This document shows positions 1 to 8,926 of a stretch of 64,000 bases of DNA, piece after piece (the first letter of the stretch is position 1; each line of letters begins with the position of its first letter). A model generated the notes under the pieces. It was not told the DNA's origin. It was given only the letters and a program-made list of their open reading frames with translations, and did no database searches. This DNA comes from Seonamhaeicola algicola (GTDB lineage: Bacteria; Bacteroidota; Bacteroidia; Flavobacteriales; Flavobacteriaceae). Where the stretch lies: assembly GCF_007997385.1 (NCBI RefSeq), contig NZ_VOSC01000005.1, forward strand, positions 248,001-312,000, given 5' to 3'. The translations under genes and the position numbers were made by a program.

Positions 1-467
1 GTGTAGCACAAATAAAAGGCGTGAAATTAGAAAAAGCTAACTTTTCATTTGTATGCCATGATTTAAGTAATTTAAGTGATTATGTAAAGCAAATAGACAC
101 CTCGGTTTTTAAAATACTTAAACGTGCATTACCAGGGCCCTATACTTTTGTATTGCCCGGTGCAAAATCGTTACCAAATCCGTTTAAAAAACGTAAAACC
201 GTTGGTATACGTGTGCCCGATAATGCCATAACTTTAGAGCTGGTAAAGCAATTGGGGAACCCCATTATTTCAACCTCTATTTATGATGAAGATGCTGTTA
301 TAGAATACACCACAGACCCTGAACTTATACTTGAAAAATGGGGCAATATTGTAGATGTGGTTATTGATGGTGGTTATGGCGATAATGTGCCATCTACCAT
401 TATTGATTTATCAAATGATACCCCCGAAGTGGTACGTGAAGGTAAAGGCACTTTAAACATATTTTAA
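1..467 (+). CDS. Sua5/YciO/YrdC-family protein, 5'-truncated by window edge
   Basis: The reading frame is open from the window edge (codons in phase with base 3) to a TAA at 465-467, so about the last 154 residues are visible. Residues around GPYTFVLPG and VGIRVPDN match the YrdC-like fold of L-threonylcarbamoyladenylate synthase relatives. Sua5/TsaC makes the precursor of the tRNA t6A37 modification; the YciO subgroup has the same fold with a less certain role. The short length after the YrdC core and lack of a Sua5 C-terminal domain favour YciO. The family is clear; which subgroup is inferred. Confidence 0.8.
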   Translation, partial: VAQIKGVKLEKANFSFVCHDLSNLSDYVKQIDTSVFKILKRALPGPYTFVLPGAKSLPNPFKKRKTVGIRVPDNAITLELVKQLGNPIISTSIYDEDAVIEYTTDPELILEKWGNIVDVVIDGGYGDNVPSTIIDLSNDTPEVVREGKGTLNIF

Positions 468-569
468 CCGTTTTTATACCTCCAAAAAACACAAGTTTAC
501 TGCTATATTACTACTACCGTGTTTTTTCAAAAAAAAGCCTTGTTAACCCCAGTAAAATAAGGGGCTAAG

Positions 570-607
570 AACGGTACGGACGAACAAATTGATTCGTCCG
601 TACCGTT
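570..607. repeat. Perfect 15-bp inverted repeat (hairpin 1)
   Basis: Arms 570-584 and 593-607 are perfect reverse complements with an 8-nt loop. The inner 8 bp, CGGACGAA/TTCGTCCG, recur in the next hairpin (616-649). No T-tract follows, so on its own it is not a canonical terminator. Confidence 0.7.
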
Positions 608-615
608 TGGCGCAT

Positions 616-649
616 TCATGCGGACGAATAAAATGATTCGTCCGCATGA
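616..649 (+). terminator. Hairpin 2 with T-tract, possible terminator
   Basis: Arms 616-628 and 637-649 pair perfectly (13 bp, 8-nt loop) and are followed by a run of six T (650-655). It lies about 150 nt after the YciO-like stop codon, so it could end that transcript. It shares the CGGACGAA core with hairpin 1. Confidence 0.5.
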
Positions 650-865
650 TTTTTTACAACCTTCAAGCAGGGTATTTTTTTTAGGTTTTTTTACAGTAGA
701 AGTGTTGTTTAAAAAGCCTATAAATTACTGGCTGATTGTAGTGTGTTTTATTTAAGAAATTTCATATATTTAACAACTCTCTCTTAAAAAAATAGCAGCT
801 TGTTTTTAGTTGTGTATAACTTATTGATAGTAAGTATTAAAGTGTTTTTAATAAAAATTCACAGA

Positions 866-1062
866 CCTGTGAATTATCCAAAAAATAAAGAACTGACCAA
901 GCGTAGCGACCGATGAACACATTAATTTAAAATAATATCAGTGATATAAAGCAATTCACAACATGCCGAAATAGTAAATGATGAATTTTTTACCTGTGAA
1001 TTATCCATAAAAATAAAAAACTAACCAAACGTAGCCACCAATACGCACATTAATTTAAAATA
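866..1062. repeat. Imperfect ~70-bp direct repeat, two copies
   Basis: Copy 1 (866-934) and copy 2 (993-1062) both run from CCTGTGAATTATCCA to ATTAATTTAAAATA with scattered substitutions. Copy 1 begins inside a 9-bp inverted repeat, AATTCACAG/CTGTGAATT (856-875). No ORF spans them. With the hairpins at 570-649 they account for most of the gene-free stretch 468-1138. Confidence 0.6.
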
Positions 1063-1090
1063 GCGGTGTGAGACTAAAAAAAACTACAAA

Positions 1091-1119
1091 AAAAGACAAG
1101 CCTATAAAGCTTGTCTTTT
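1091..1119 (-). terminator. Bidirectional Rho-independent terminator
   Basis: An 11-bp perfect stem (1091-1101/1109-1119, 7-nt loop) is flanked by A and T runs. It lies just downstream of the minus-strand lipoprotein gene that ends at 1139. Confidence 0.8.
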
Positions 1120-1138
1120 TTTATTAAGTTACAAACAA

Positions 1139-1654
1139 CTATTTTTTTGCTAGTGCATGTGCTTGTTTGTATGTTAAGTGTTTAAGGTCTTGTTTTGAAG
1201 TAAGCGTGTTTGATGCTTCTATAATAAAGTATCTTATTTCTGATATGCTTGCATTTAAAATATCTCCATTTTTTAATGCGTATACTGTAATTACATTGGG
1301 TTTATAGGTGAAAGCAATAACCTGTTGTCCTCCAGAGTTATTTGGAAAAGAATAGGTTATTGGGTACCAAGCATCATCAAAACTTAGCTTAAAGTATGCA
1401 TGTATTAGCACATTATTAATAGTTTCTTCATTTAAATCAGGGTCATTTATTTCAAAAACGTTTGCAGGAGCGCCTAAATAGAATCCTTCTGTCCAACTAA
1501 CGTTGTTTACCGTTTTCATTATAACATTGGCATTACCAGGAGCACCTTGTGGGCCTTGTTCACCATCAGCACCGTCTTCAGGGGAGCAAGCTATTGTAAG
1601 TGATAAAAATAAAAGGGAGCATAGGTAAGTCATTTTTAATTGTAATTGTTTCAT
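1139..1654 (-). CDS. Lipoprotein with short collagen-like segment
   Basis: 171 residues. A signal peptide ends in a lipobox (LTIAC, Cys about residue 23), predicting a lipid-anchored surface or periplasmic protein. Right after it comes a short Gly-X-Y stretch (GEQGPQGAPG), then a domain of about 120 residues that I do not recognise. Such collagen-like linkers behind a lipobox are common in flavobacterial surface lipoproteins. Monocistronic: terminator downstream, more than 150 nt of AT-rich DNA upstream. Function unknown. Confidence 0.75.
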   Translation of the reverse strand: MKQLQLKMTYLCSLLFLSLTIACSPEDGADGEQGPQGAPGNANVIMKTVNNVSWTEGFYLGAPANVFEINDPDLNEETINNVLIHAYFKLSFDDAWYPITYSFPNNSGGQQVIAFTYKPNVITVYALKNGDILNASISEIRYFIIEASNTLTSKQDLKHLTYKQAHALAKK

Positions 1655-1778
1655 GATAAGTAATTTTTAAATATGGTTTTATGTATTTATGTCCATTTTT
1701 AAAAAAGGTTAACATCAATTTTTAAAAAATTATTTTACCATCACTAAATATAGTATCACCTAAACGGTTTACATAAAA

Positions 1779-1800
1779 AAGCCCAACAAAGGTTGGGCTT
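1779..1800 (-). terminator. Rho-independent terminator of ompA-like gene
   Basis: Perfect 9-bp stem AAGCCCAAC/GTTGGGCTT with a 4-nt loop. On the minus strand it is followed by a T-run (A-run at 1775-1780 on the plus strand), about 28 nt after the stop of the OmpA-family gene. Confidence 0.85.
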
Positions 1801-1827
1801 TAGTACATATATGTTTTTAACTAACTA

Positions 1828-2664
1828 CTAGTTTGTAGCAGATAAGTTTTTCATTTCTTTTTCAATCATGTCGTAAAACTGATCAATTTTAGGTAATACA
1901 ACAATACGTGTACGTCTGTTTTTTGCTCTGTTTTCAGCAGTATTGTTATCTACTAAAGGTACGTAGTGGCTACGTCCTGCAGCAATTAACTGGCTTGGGT
2001 TAACACCTAAATCTTCTAACACTCTAATAATAGATGTAGAACGTTTAACACTTAAATCCCAGTTATCTAATAAAGGCTCTTTTCTGTAAGGTACGTTATC
2101 AGTATGTCCTTCAACCATACACTCAAAATCAGGCTTGCTATTTACTACTTTAGCCACTTTAGCTAATACATCTTTAGCTTGCGATGTTACAATATAGCTA
2201 CCGCTTTTAAATAATAATTTATCGGCAATAGAAATAAATACCACACCTTTTTCAACATTTACCTCAATATCTGGGTCGTTAATACCCACTTCGCGTTTTA
2301 AGCTAGTTACTAAGGCTAATGTTACACTGTCTTTTTTAGTAAGTGCATCTTGTAAGCGTGTAATTTTTAAATCTTTTTCTTTAATGCTTTCTAATGTTTT
2401 TTCAACATTGCTAGCACCTTTGGCTGATAATATTTGTAGGTTATCATTGTACTTACGTAAATCTGCCACTTGCTCTTCTAAGGCTTTTGATCTTGCTGAA
2501 GCCGATGCTTTTTCCTCTAAACATGAATTTAATTTAACAGTAGCAGAGTTAAGCAAATCTTGAGTTTCTTTTTGTTTTTCTTGTAAGGCGGTGTACTCTT
2601 TTTTAGATACACATGAGCTTAACAATAATACTGAAGATAAGCTAAATAATAAGAATTTTTTCAT
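1828..2664 (-). CDS. OmpA/MotB-family lipoprotein
   Basis: 278 residues. Lipoprotein signal peptide (LLLSSC, Cys about 18), coiled-coil segment about residues 25-125, then a C-terminal OmpA domain about 135-260. The peptidoglycan-binding motif is visible as GHTDNVPY, then NWDLSVKRS and NRRTRIVV. Expected role: outer-membrane-anchored protein that binds peptidoglycan non-covalently, stabilising the envelope. No N-terminal beta-barrel, so it resembles Pal or MotB-like linkers more than classical OmpA. A TACTTTTG -7-like box on the minus strand (2710-2717) may be its promoter. Confidence 0.9.
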   Translation of the reverse strand: MKKFLLFSLSSVLLLSSCVSKKEYTALQEKQKETQDLLNSATVKLNSCLEEKASASARSKALEEQVADLRKYNDNLQILSAKGASNVEKTLESIKEKDLKITRLQDALTKKDSVTLALVTSLKREVGINDPDIEVNVEKGVVFISIADKLLFKSGSYIVTSQAKDVLAKVAKVVNSKPDFECMVEGHTDNVPYRKEPLLDNWDLSVKRSTSIIRVLEDLGVNPSQLIAAGRSHYVPLVDNNTAENRAKNRRTRIVVLPKIDQFYDMIEKEMKNLSATN

Positions 2665-2732
2665 AAGTTATTAAGTAATTTTATAAGGATTAATTTTTTA
2701 GTTGTGATACAAAAGTATATAAAAAAAACTGT

Positions 2733-2760
2733 TAAAAGTTGCTAGTTAACAAAACTTTTA
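2733..2760 (-). terminator. Terminator of glycosyltransferase operon
   Basis: Perfect 8-bp stem TAAAAGTT/AACTTTTA (2733-2740/2753-2760). On the minus strand it is followed by a T-rich tract including eight T (2721-2728). It starts 10 nt after the glycosyltransferase stop codon. Confidence 0.7.
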
Positions 2761-2770
2761 CGTAGTGTTT

Positions 2771-3760
2771 TTATAATTTGTTATACCTGTTTTTTCTCAA
2801 AACAAAGTATTGAAATACTATAGACTTTACATGTATATACGTTTTTTTTGGTTTAATGGTTTTTCGTTGTTTTAATAATTGGTTTAAATGTGCATAATAA
2901 TGTATATGCGCTTTAAGTATTGCAAGGGTATGTTGTGGTTTTAATTCAAATAAAAATTTAATACCAGCAACACCATCTAGCAATAACCTAGCGAAAATTA
3001 CACCAAAAAGTGTGCCATGTGTGTTTTTTGTGAGTGTAAATAAACTATTTCTAAAATTTAAGTAGGTTTTTTTAGGGTTTGTATTGTTTAATGTAGCACC
3101 ACCCACATGATATACCGTTGATGCGCCTACATATTTTATGTGGTAGCCCATGTTTATAGCACGCCAGCAAAGGTCAATTTCTTCCATGTGTGCAAAAAAT
3201 GAAGCATCAAACCCATTTAAGGTATTAAACACTGTTTTACGAATGAACAAACAAGCACCCGATGCCCAAAAAATAGGGGCGGTATCATTGTATTGCCCAA
3301 CATCTTTTTCAATGGTATTAAAAATTCTACCACGGCAATATGGGTAGGCAAAGGCATCAATAAATCCACCAGCAGCACCCGCATATTCAAAGTGGTCTTT
3401 TTGTTTATAATCTAATATTTTTGGCTGAATAATAGCGGTGTTAGCATCTGTTTCAAAGGCTGTAATAATGGGTTTTAACCAATGTTTTGTTACTTCAACA
3501 TCGCTATTTAACAAACAAAATAGTGGTTCTTCAACATGTTTTAAAGCATCATTATAACCTTTGGCGTAGCCCCCATTTTCAGGGTTTTGTATAATTTTTA
3601 TGTTGGGGTAGTGGGCTTTTACAAAAGCTACCGAAGCATCTGTTGAGGCATTGTCAGCTACATAAATGGTGGCTTCGGGCGTGTGTTTTGTTACCGATGG
3701 TAAAAATTGTTCTAATAACTGTTTTCCATTCCAGTTTAATATAACAACGGCTATTTTCAT
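2771..3760 (-). CDS. Family 2 glycosyltransferase (rhamnosyltransferase-like)
   Basis: 329 residues, GT-A fold. The N-terminus (VVILNWNG) and VADNASTDAS form the nucleotide-sugar site. LLNSDVEV supplies the DxD-like metal-binding motif (about residue 90) and HMEEIDLCWR is the typical C-terminal acceptor-side motif of WbbL/rhamnosyltransferase-type GT2 enzymes. It probably adds a sugar to a surface glycan on the cytoplasmic face of the inner membrane. No transmembrane segment is evident. Its start overlaps the end of the upstream minus-strand gene by 4 nt, implying co-translation. Sugar specificity cannot be read from sequence. Confidence 0.9.
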   Translation of the reverse strand: MKIAVVILNWNGKQLLEQFLPSVTKHTPEATIYVADNASTDASVAFVKAHYPNIKIIQNPENGGYAKGYNDALKHVEEPLFCLLNSDVEVTKHWLKPIITAFETDANTAIIQPKILDYKQKDHFEYAGAAGGFIDAFAYPYCRGRIFNTIEKDVGQYNDTAPIFWASGACLFIRKTVFNTLNGFDASFFAHMEEIDLCWRAINMGYHIKYVGASTVYHVGGATLNNTNPKKTYLNFRNSLFTLTKNTHGTLFGVIFARLLLDGVAGIKFLFELKPQHTLAILKAHIHYYAHLNQLLKQRKTIKPKKTYIHVKSIVFQYFVLRKNRYNKL

Positions 3761-4203
3761 ACTTTGTAATTAGGAATGTCTTTTAAAAAATTATAACGCT
3801 CATTATCAAAATCCATTTGGCAATAATAATGATTTAATCCGTTTGTAACCATTAAATATGTGGCGTTAAGCGCTAAGTTATATTGTGCAATTTGATCAAA
3901 AGTGGATTGGTTTATGGTTATTTTTGGCGCTTTACACTCAACAATTAGCAAAATGCTACCGTTGGGGTTAAACACCACAATATCATACCGTTTTTTTAAA
4001 CCGTTTACAATCAGCTCTTTTTCAACATTTATAAGCGATTGCGGATAGTTTTTTTCAGCCATTAAATAGTGCACACAATGTTGGCGCACCCATTCTTCGG
4101 GTTGTAAAACCACAAACTTTTTGCGAATACTATCGAATATAGAAATTTTATTTTCGTTACTTTTGAAACGAAACGAATATGTAGGGAAATTAAGTTGTTG
4201 CAC
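3757..4203 (-). CDS. Stand-alone HsdR N-terminal-like PD-(D/E)XK protein
   Basis: 148 residues. The core (VEKELIVNG, RYDIVVFN, LIVECKAPK) is the PD-(D/E)XK nuclease fold found at the N-terminus of type I restriction R subunits. D in RYDIVV and E-x-K in ECK are the likely metal ligands. The helicase and HsdM/HsdS partners are absent, so it is not a restriction system. Small proteins of this kind commonly sit beside holA in flavobacteria, as here (divergent, 127 nt apart), suggesting a housekeeping DNA role. Function inferred only. Confidence 0.7.
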   Translation of the reverse strand: MQQLNFPTYSFRFKSNENKISIFDSIRKKFVVLQPEEWVRQHCVHYLMAEKNYPQSLINVEKELIVNGLKKRYDIVVFNPNGSILLIVECKAPKITINQSTFDQIAQYNLALNATYLMVTNGLNHYYCQMDFDNERYNFLKDIPNYKV

Positions 4204-4330
4204 GCTACAAATTTATAACTATTAATGGCACTTTAAGTTATTTTTATTATAAAATAGTTGATATAAAAACCGTATAATAGTAGTTAAATACACCTAGCGT
4301 ACATACACACCATTAAAAATTTTTAAACTT

Positions 4331-5335
4331 TTGGACGAGGTTAAGCAACTGGTAACAGCTATAAAAAACAAGCAATTAAAACCCATTTATTTTTTAATGG
4401 GCGAAGAGCCTTATTACATTGATAAAATATCAGATTTTATTGAAGATACTGTTTTAACCGAAGAAGAGCGCGGTTTTAACCAAATGGTATTATATGGCAG
4501 AGATGTAACTATTGAAGATATTGTTAGTAATGCCAAACGGTTTCCTATGATGGCTGAATACCAGGTTGTTATTGTGAAAGAAGCCCAAGACCTCTCTAGA
4601 ACCATAGAAAAATTGGCAGCTTATGCGCTGAACCCACAGCCAACTACCATATTGGTTGTTAATTACAAATACAAAAAAATTGATAAGCGTAAAACCCTTT
4701 ATAAAAACTTAAAAAAAACGGGCGTTATTTATGAAAGTAAAAAGCTTTACGAAAATCAGGTAGCCGATTGGATACGGCGGGTGCTATCTCCTAAAGGGTA
4801 TGCTATTTCGCCAAAAGCTGCACAAATGCTGGTAGAATTTTTAGGAACCGATTTAAGTAAAATTAATAATGAGCTTGAAAAACTTCAAATTATATTACCT
4901 GATAATACCCAAATTACACCAGAGCATATTGAAGAAAACATAGGTATAAGTAAAGACTTTAATAATTTTGAGTTACGTAAAGCCATTGGCGAAAGAAACG
5001 CGGTAAAGGCTTATAAAATTGTTAATTACTTTGCCGAAAACCCTAAAGACAACCCCATGGTGGTTACCGTGGCATTGTTGTTTAACTTTTTTTCGCAATT
5101 ATTACAGTTTCATGGCATGACAGATAAATCGCCAAGACATGTAGCGGCCACACTTAAAATCAATCCGTATTTTGTAAACGAGTATGTTACAGCTGCTAAA
5201 AATTACCCCATGCGAAATGTTAGTGCTATTGTGGCACTTTTAAGAACCTTTGATGTAAAAGGAAAAGGGGTAGGTGCTAATGCTGTACCGCAAGGCGATT
5301 TGTTAAAAGAATTGCTTGCAGGTATTTTAAATTAA
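4331..5335 (+). CDS. holA: DNA polymerase III delta subunit
   Basis: 334 residues. Delta opens the sliding clamp as part of the clamp-loader complex. The N-terminal AAA+-like region (PIYFLMGEEPYYIDKI, about 16-31) and the middle YESKKLYENQVADWI segment fit HolA. The start is the TTG at 4331: residues encoded directly after it (DEVKQLV...KPIYFLMGEEPYY) are the conserved N-terminus, and the next ATG would delete them. Divergent from the HsdR_N-like gene; ung follows after 7 nt, so the two are probably co-transcribed. Confidence 0.92.
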   Translation: MDEVKQLVTAIKNKQLKPIYFLMGEEPYYIDKISDFIEDTVLTEEERGFNQMVLYGRDVTIEDIVSNAKRFPMMAEYQVVIVKEAQDLSRTIEKLAAYALNPQPTTILVVNYKYKKIDKRKTLYKNLKKTGVIYESKKLYENQVADWIRRVLSPKGYAISPKAAQMLVEFLGTDLSKINNELEKLQIILPDNTQITPEHIEENIGISKDFNNFELRKAIGERNAVKAYKIVNYFAENPKDNPMVVTVALLFNFFSQLLQFHGMTDKSPRHVAATLKINPYFVNEYVTAAKNYPMRNVSAIVALLRTFDVKGKGVGANAVPQGDLLKELLAGILN

Positions 5336-5342
5336 TATACAA

Positions 5343-6008
5343 ATGAACGTTGATATACACCAAAGTTGGAAGCCTTTTTTGGAAACAGAATTTAATAAAC
5401 CTTATTTTTCTGAACTAGTAGCATTTGTAAAACACGAATACCAACAACATACGTGTTATCCCCCAGGTAATGCTATATTTAATGCCTTTAACCAATGCCA
5501 TTTTAATGATGTTAAAGTTGTTATAATAGGACAAGACCCATACCATGGCCCCAACCAAGCTAATGGTTTATGTTTTTCAGTGCATGAGGGTGTTGCGCAT
5601 CCGCCTTCATTAATTAATATTTTTAAAGAAATAGAAACAGATTTAGGGGTGGCGTATCCTAAAAGTGGTAATTTAATTAGGTGGTCTCAACAAGGCGTTT
5701 TACTTTTAAATGCAACGCTTACGGTTAGAGCACACGAGGCAGGAAGTCATCAAAAACAAGGTTGGGAAACATTTACCGATGCTGTTATTAAAACAGTTAG
5801 CACGCATGCAAATGATGTAGTATTTTTATTGTGGGGCGGATTTGCTAAAAAGAAGGTAAAGCTAATTGATAAGGCTAAACATCATATTTTAACTTCAGGG
5901 CATCCTTCACCTTTAAGTGCTAATAGAGGGTATTGGTTTGGTAATAAGCATTTTAGTAAAACCAATGCCCTATTAAAAAAGGTGCATAAAACACCTATTA
6001 AATGGTAG
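5343..6008 (+). CDS. ung: Uracil-DNA glycosylase, family 1
   Basis: 221 residues, normal for family 1. It removes uracil from DNA to start base-excision repair. GQDPYHGPNQANGLCFS (about 63-79) contains the catalytic Asp of the water-activating loop. LLLNATLTV is the uracil-recognition segment and HPSPLSA carries the catalytic His in the minor-groove loop. It lies 7 nt after holA and converges with the small minus-strand gene at 6012. Confidence 0.97.
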   Translation: MNVDIHQSWKPFLETEFNKPYFSELVAFVKHEYQQHTCYPPGNAIFNAFNQCHFNDVKVVIIGQDPYHGPNQANGLCFSVHEGVAHPPSLINIFKEIETDLGVAYPKSGNLIRWSQQGVLLLNATLTVRAHEAGSHQKQGWETFTDAVIKTVSTHANDVVFLLWGGFAKKKVKLIDKAKHHILTSGHPSPLSANRGYWFGNKHFSKTNALLKKVHKTPIKW

Positions 6009-6011
6009 TTA

Positions 6012-6188
6012 CTAGCTTCCCGTAGGGGCTAAAACTTCTTTTTGTAAGGTTGTGCGTATTTTTGTTGAGTTAAGCACAACAATTCGTTTGTCTTTTTTGC
6101 TTTTATTAACTTTATTAACACTAAAAATTAACAATAAAAAGTTAATTAAAACTAAAGTAGCAACTGTTAGGGTAATTGTTAATAGCAT
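6012..6188 (-). CDS. Small single-pass membrane protein ending in APTGS
   Basis: 58 residues from the ATG at 6186-6188. The frame extends upstream to 6254, but the shorter start puts a hydrophobic segment (LLTITLTVATLVLINFLLLIF) directly at the N-terminus. It then has a basic linker and a C-terminal LAPTGS. Small proteins with this layout recur in flavobacteria as I remember them; no function is known to me. Only 3 nt separate it from the convergent ung stop. Confidence 0.55.
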   Translation of the reverse strand: MLLTITLTVATLVLINFLLLIFSVNKVNKSKKDKRIVVLNSTKIRTTLQKEVLAPTGS

Positions 6189-6452
6189 AGGCGACTGGGT
6201 TTTAAGTTTACGATAAAATACATTTTTTGGTTGATAAAAAACATAAAATATCAATAAATTGATAACTATATTGCAAAACTAATAAATAAAGTACTACAAA
6301 CCAATACGTGATAGTACTTATTTATCATAATTAACAAATGTTTAAAATGCCCCTAACATAAAATGTAATTTGTTAATTTATTAACAGGAAAATTATTTAA
6401 TTCTAGATGTGCTATTTGTTTAAAAAAATTATTTTTGAGAAAAATATGAAAT

Positions 6453-7292
6453 ATGAAGAAAGCTAATTGGGTTACAGCCAAAGAATATGAAGATATAACT
6501 TACAAAAAATGCAATGGCGTTGCGCGTATTGCATTTAATAGGCCAAATGTTAGAAATGCCTTTAGGCCAAAAACAACAAGCGAGCTTTATGATGCTTTTT
6601 ATGATGCTAATGAAGATGTAAATATAGGCGCTGTTTTATTGTCTGCTGAAGGACCTTCAACAAAAGATGGTGTTTATTCGTTTTGTAGCGGTGGTGATCA
6701 AAAAGCCCGTGGCCATCAAGGGTATGTTGGTGAAGATGGTTACCACAGATTAAACATTTTAGAAGTACAGCGTTTAATACGTTTTATGCCAAAAGCAGTC
6801 ATAGCCGTAGTACCAGGTTGGGCAGTTGGTGGCGGCCATAGTTTACATGTAGTATGCGATTTAACACTAGCAAGTAAAGAACATGCTATTTTTAAACAAA
6901 CAGATGCCGATGTTACTAGTTTTGATGGCGGCTATGGTTCTGCGTATTTAGCTAAAATGGTAGGCCAAAAAAAAGCTAGAGAAATATTCTTTTTAGGTAG
7001 AAATTACTCCGCACAAGAGGCGTATGAAATGGGTATGGTAAATGCTGTAATACCACATGATGAACTTGAAGATACAGCTTATGAATGGGCACAAGAAATT
7101 TTGGCAAAATCGCCAACATCTATAAAAATGTTAAAGTTTGCCATGAATTTAACTGATGATGGTATGGTAGGCCAACAAGTTTTTGCAGGTGAAGCTACAA
7201 GGTTGGCTTATATGACAGACGAAGCTAAAGAAGGCCGTAATGCATTTTTAGAAAAACGAGCGCCTAACTTTGAAAAAAAATGGATTCCTTAA
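6453..7292 (+). CDS. menB: 1,4-dihydroxy-2-naphthoyl-CoA synthase
   Basis: 279 residues, crotonase fold. It cyclises o-succinylbenzoyl-CoA to 1,4-dihydroxy-2-naphthoyl-CoA in menaquinone synthesis. CSGGDQKARG (oxyanion-hole region, about 79-88), GWAVGGGHSLHVVCDLTLAS and DVTSFDGGYGSAYLA are the MenB signatures. First gene of a men block; menA follows after 3 nt. A TATTTTTG box at 6430-6437 sits close upstream, but I see no well-spaced -33 element. Confidence 0.97.
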   Translation: MKKANWVTAKEYEDITYKKCNGVARIAFNRPNVRNAFRPKTTSELYDAFYDANEDVNIGAVLLSAEGPSTKDGVYSFCSGGDQKARGHQGYVGEDGYHRLNILEVQRLIRFMPKAVIAVVPGWAVGGGHSLHVVCDLTLASKEHAIFKQTDADVTSFDGGYGSAYLAKMVGQKKAREIFFLGRNYSAQEAYEMGMVNAVIPHDELEDTAYEWAQEILAKSPTSIKMLKFAMNLTDDGMVGQQVFAGEATRLAYMTDEAKEGRNAFLEKRAPNFEKKWIP

Positions 7293-7295
7293 AAT

Positions 7296-8198
7296 ATGAG
7301 CAAATTTTCTATTTGGGTATCCTCAATGCGGTTACGCACGTTACCGCTTTCAATTTCTGGTATTATAATAGCATCGTGTTTAGCGGCTTACAATGGTGTT
7401 TTTAGTTGGAGTATTTTTATACTGGCTATTTTAACTACGTTGAGTTTGCAAATTTTATCTAATCTGGCTAACGACTATGGTGATGGTGTAAAAGGCACAG
7501 ATAATGATGATAGAATAGGACCCCAACGCGCTATACAATCGGGTAAACTAACACCCAATGAAATGTTTAATGCCATTAAAATAAATGTGCTTATAGCCAT
7601 TGTGCTAGCACTAATGCTCATTTTTACAGCCTTTGGTGTACACCATTTTTTATTAACCTTTACTTTTTTTATTTTAGGTGTGGCTAGTATTGTGGCTGCT
7701 ATACGCTATACCGTTGGCGGTAAAGCTTACGGTTACCGTGGGTTGGGTGATGTGTTTGTGTTTATATTTTTTGGCTTGGTAAGTGTTTGTGGTTGCTATG
7801 TTTTATATGCAAAAACGTTGCATCATGTAGTGTTTTTGCCAGCATGTACTGTTGGTTTATTAAGCGCAGGAGTGCTTAATTTAAACAACATGCGCGATAT
7901 ACAATCTGATGAAAAATCAAATAAAATAACCCTAGCTGTAAAATTAGGCAAAAAACATGCTAAAACATACCATTATACCCTTGTTATAGTAGCTATACTA
8001 TTATCGGCTTTATTCGGTATACTATATTATACATCACCTTTAAATCTTATTTTTATGGTGGCTTACGTGCCTTTATATTTTCATTTAAAAACCGTTAAAA
8101 ATAACAAAGAACCCAAGTTGTTAGATCCTGAATTAATAAAGCTAGCATTAACAACCGTTTTGTTAGCTATACTTTTAGGCGTTGGGCATTTATTATAA
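7296..8198 (+). CDS. menA: 1,4-dihydroxy-2-naphthoate polyprenyltransferase
   Basis: 300 residues, polytopic UbiA-family membrane protein with about 8-9 predicted helices. It attaches the polyprenyl chain to DHNA. The first Asp-rich motif is NLANDYGDGVKGTDNDDRIGPQRA (about 56-79); the second is NNMRDIQSDEKSNKITLAVKLG. Immediately downstream of menB. Confidence 0.95.
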   Translation: MSKFSIWVSSMRLRTLPLSISGIIIASCLAAYNGVFSWSIFILAILTTLSLQILSNLANDYGDGVKGTDNDDRIGPQRAIQSGKLTPNEMFNAIKINVLIAIVLALMLIFTAFGVHHFLLTFTFFILGVASIVAAIRYTVGGKAYGYRGLGDVFVFIFFGLVSVCGCYVLYAKTLHHVVFLPACTVGLLSAGVLNLNNMRDIQSDEKSNKITLAVKLGKKHAKTYHYTLVIVAILLSALFGILYYTSPLNLIFMVAYVPLYFHLKTVKNNKEPKLLDPELIKLALTTVLLAILLGVGHLL

Positions 8199-8248
8199 TG
8201 ATTACTTTTTGTAATTTTAGCTAGTAAATAGTACATAATACAAACATC

Positions 8249-8926
8249 ATGAAAATTACATTTCTAGGTCACGCAAGTTTAGCCATTCAAATTGGCGATA
8301 TTGATATTTTGGTTGATCCTTTTATAACCGGAAACCCCAAAGCTTCAAACATAAAAATAGAAAACTTACATGCTAACTATATTTTAGTAACACATGCACA
8401 CCAAGATCATATTTTAGATGTTGAAGCCATAGCAAGACATACAGGTGCTAAAATAATATCAAACTATGAAATTGTTAACCACTACGGCGCTCTAAATTTA
8501 GAAGGGCACCCTATGAATCATGGAGGTTCATGGAATTTTGATTTTGGTAAAGTAAAATACGTTAATGCCATACACACATCGTCATTTCCTGATGGTAGTT
8601 ATGGTGGGCAACCCGGAGGTTTTATAATTGAAGGTGCGCACAAAAATATTTACATAGCCGGTGATACCGCACTTACGTTTGATATGAAATTAATACCCAT
8701 GCAAACCAAGTTAGATTTAGCCATTTTACCTATTGGCGATAATTTTACAATGGGGGTTGATGATGCTGTTATAGCCAGTAATTTTTTAGAATGTGATAAA
8801 ATTTTAGGCTATCATTATGATACTTTTGGTTATATTGAAATAGACCATGATGCTGCAAAGAAAACATTCTTTGAAAATAACAAAGAATTGATGCTGTTGA
8901 ATATTGGAGAATCTATTGAATTATAA
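8249..8926 (+). CDS. Metal-dependent hydrolase, UPF0173 (metallo-beta-lactamase fold)
   Basis: 225 residues. THAHQDHILD (about 49-58) is the HxHxDH metal-binding motif, with AGDTAL and the late His (GYHYDTFG) as further ligands. N-terminus FLGHASLAIQIGD...DPF is typical of the UPF0173/YtkL group. The substrate is unknown. It sits between menA and menC with a 0-nt gap to menC, suggesting co-transcription with the pathway, though a menaquinone role is not established. Confidence 0.88.
   Translation: MKITFLGHASLAIQIGDIDILVDPFITGNPKASNIKIENLHANYILVTHAHQDHILDVEAIARHTGAKIISNYEIVNHYGALNLEGHPMNHGGSWNFDFGKVKYVNAIHTSSFPDGSYGGQPGGFIIEGAHKNIYIAGDTALTFDMKLIPMQTKLDLAILPIGDNFTMGVDDAVIASNFLECDKILGYHYDTFGYIEIDHDAAKKTFFENNKELMLLNIGESIEL

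Noticed and set aside
3757-4203. Type I restriction-modification system
   Set aside because: Only an HsdR N-terminal-like domain is present; no helicase, HsdM or HsdS.
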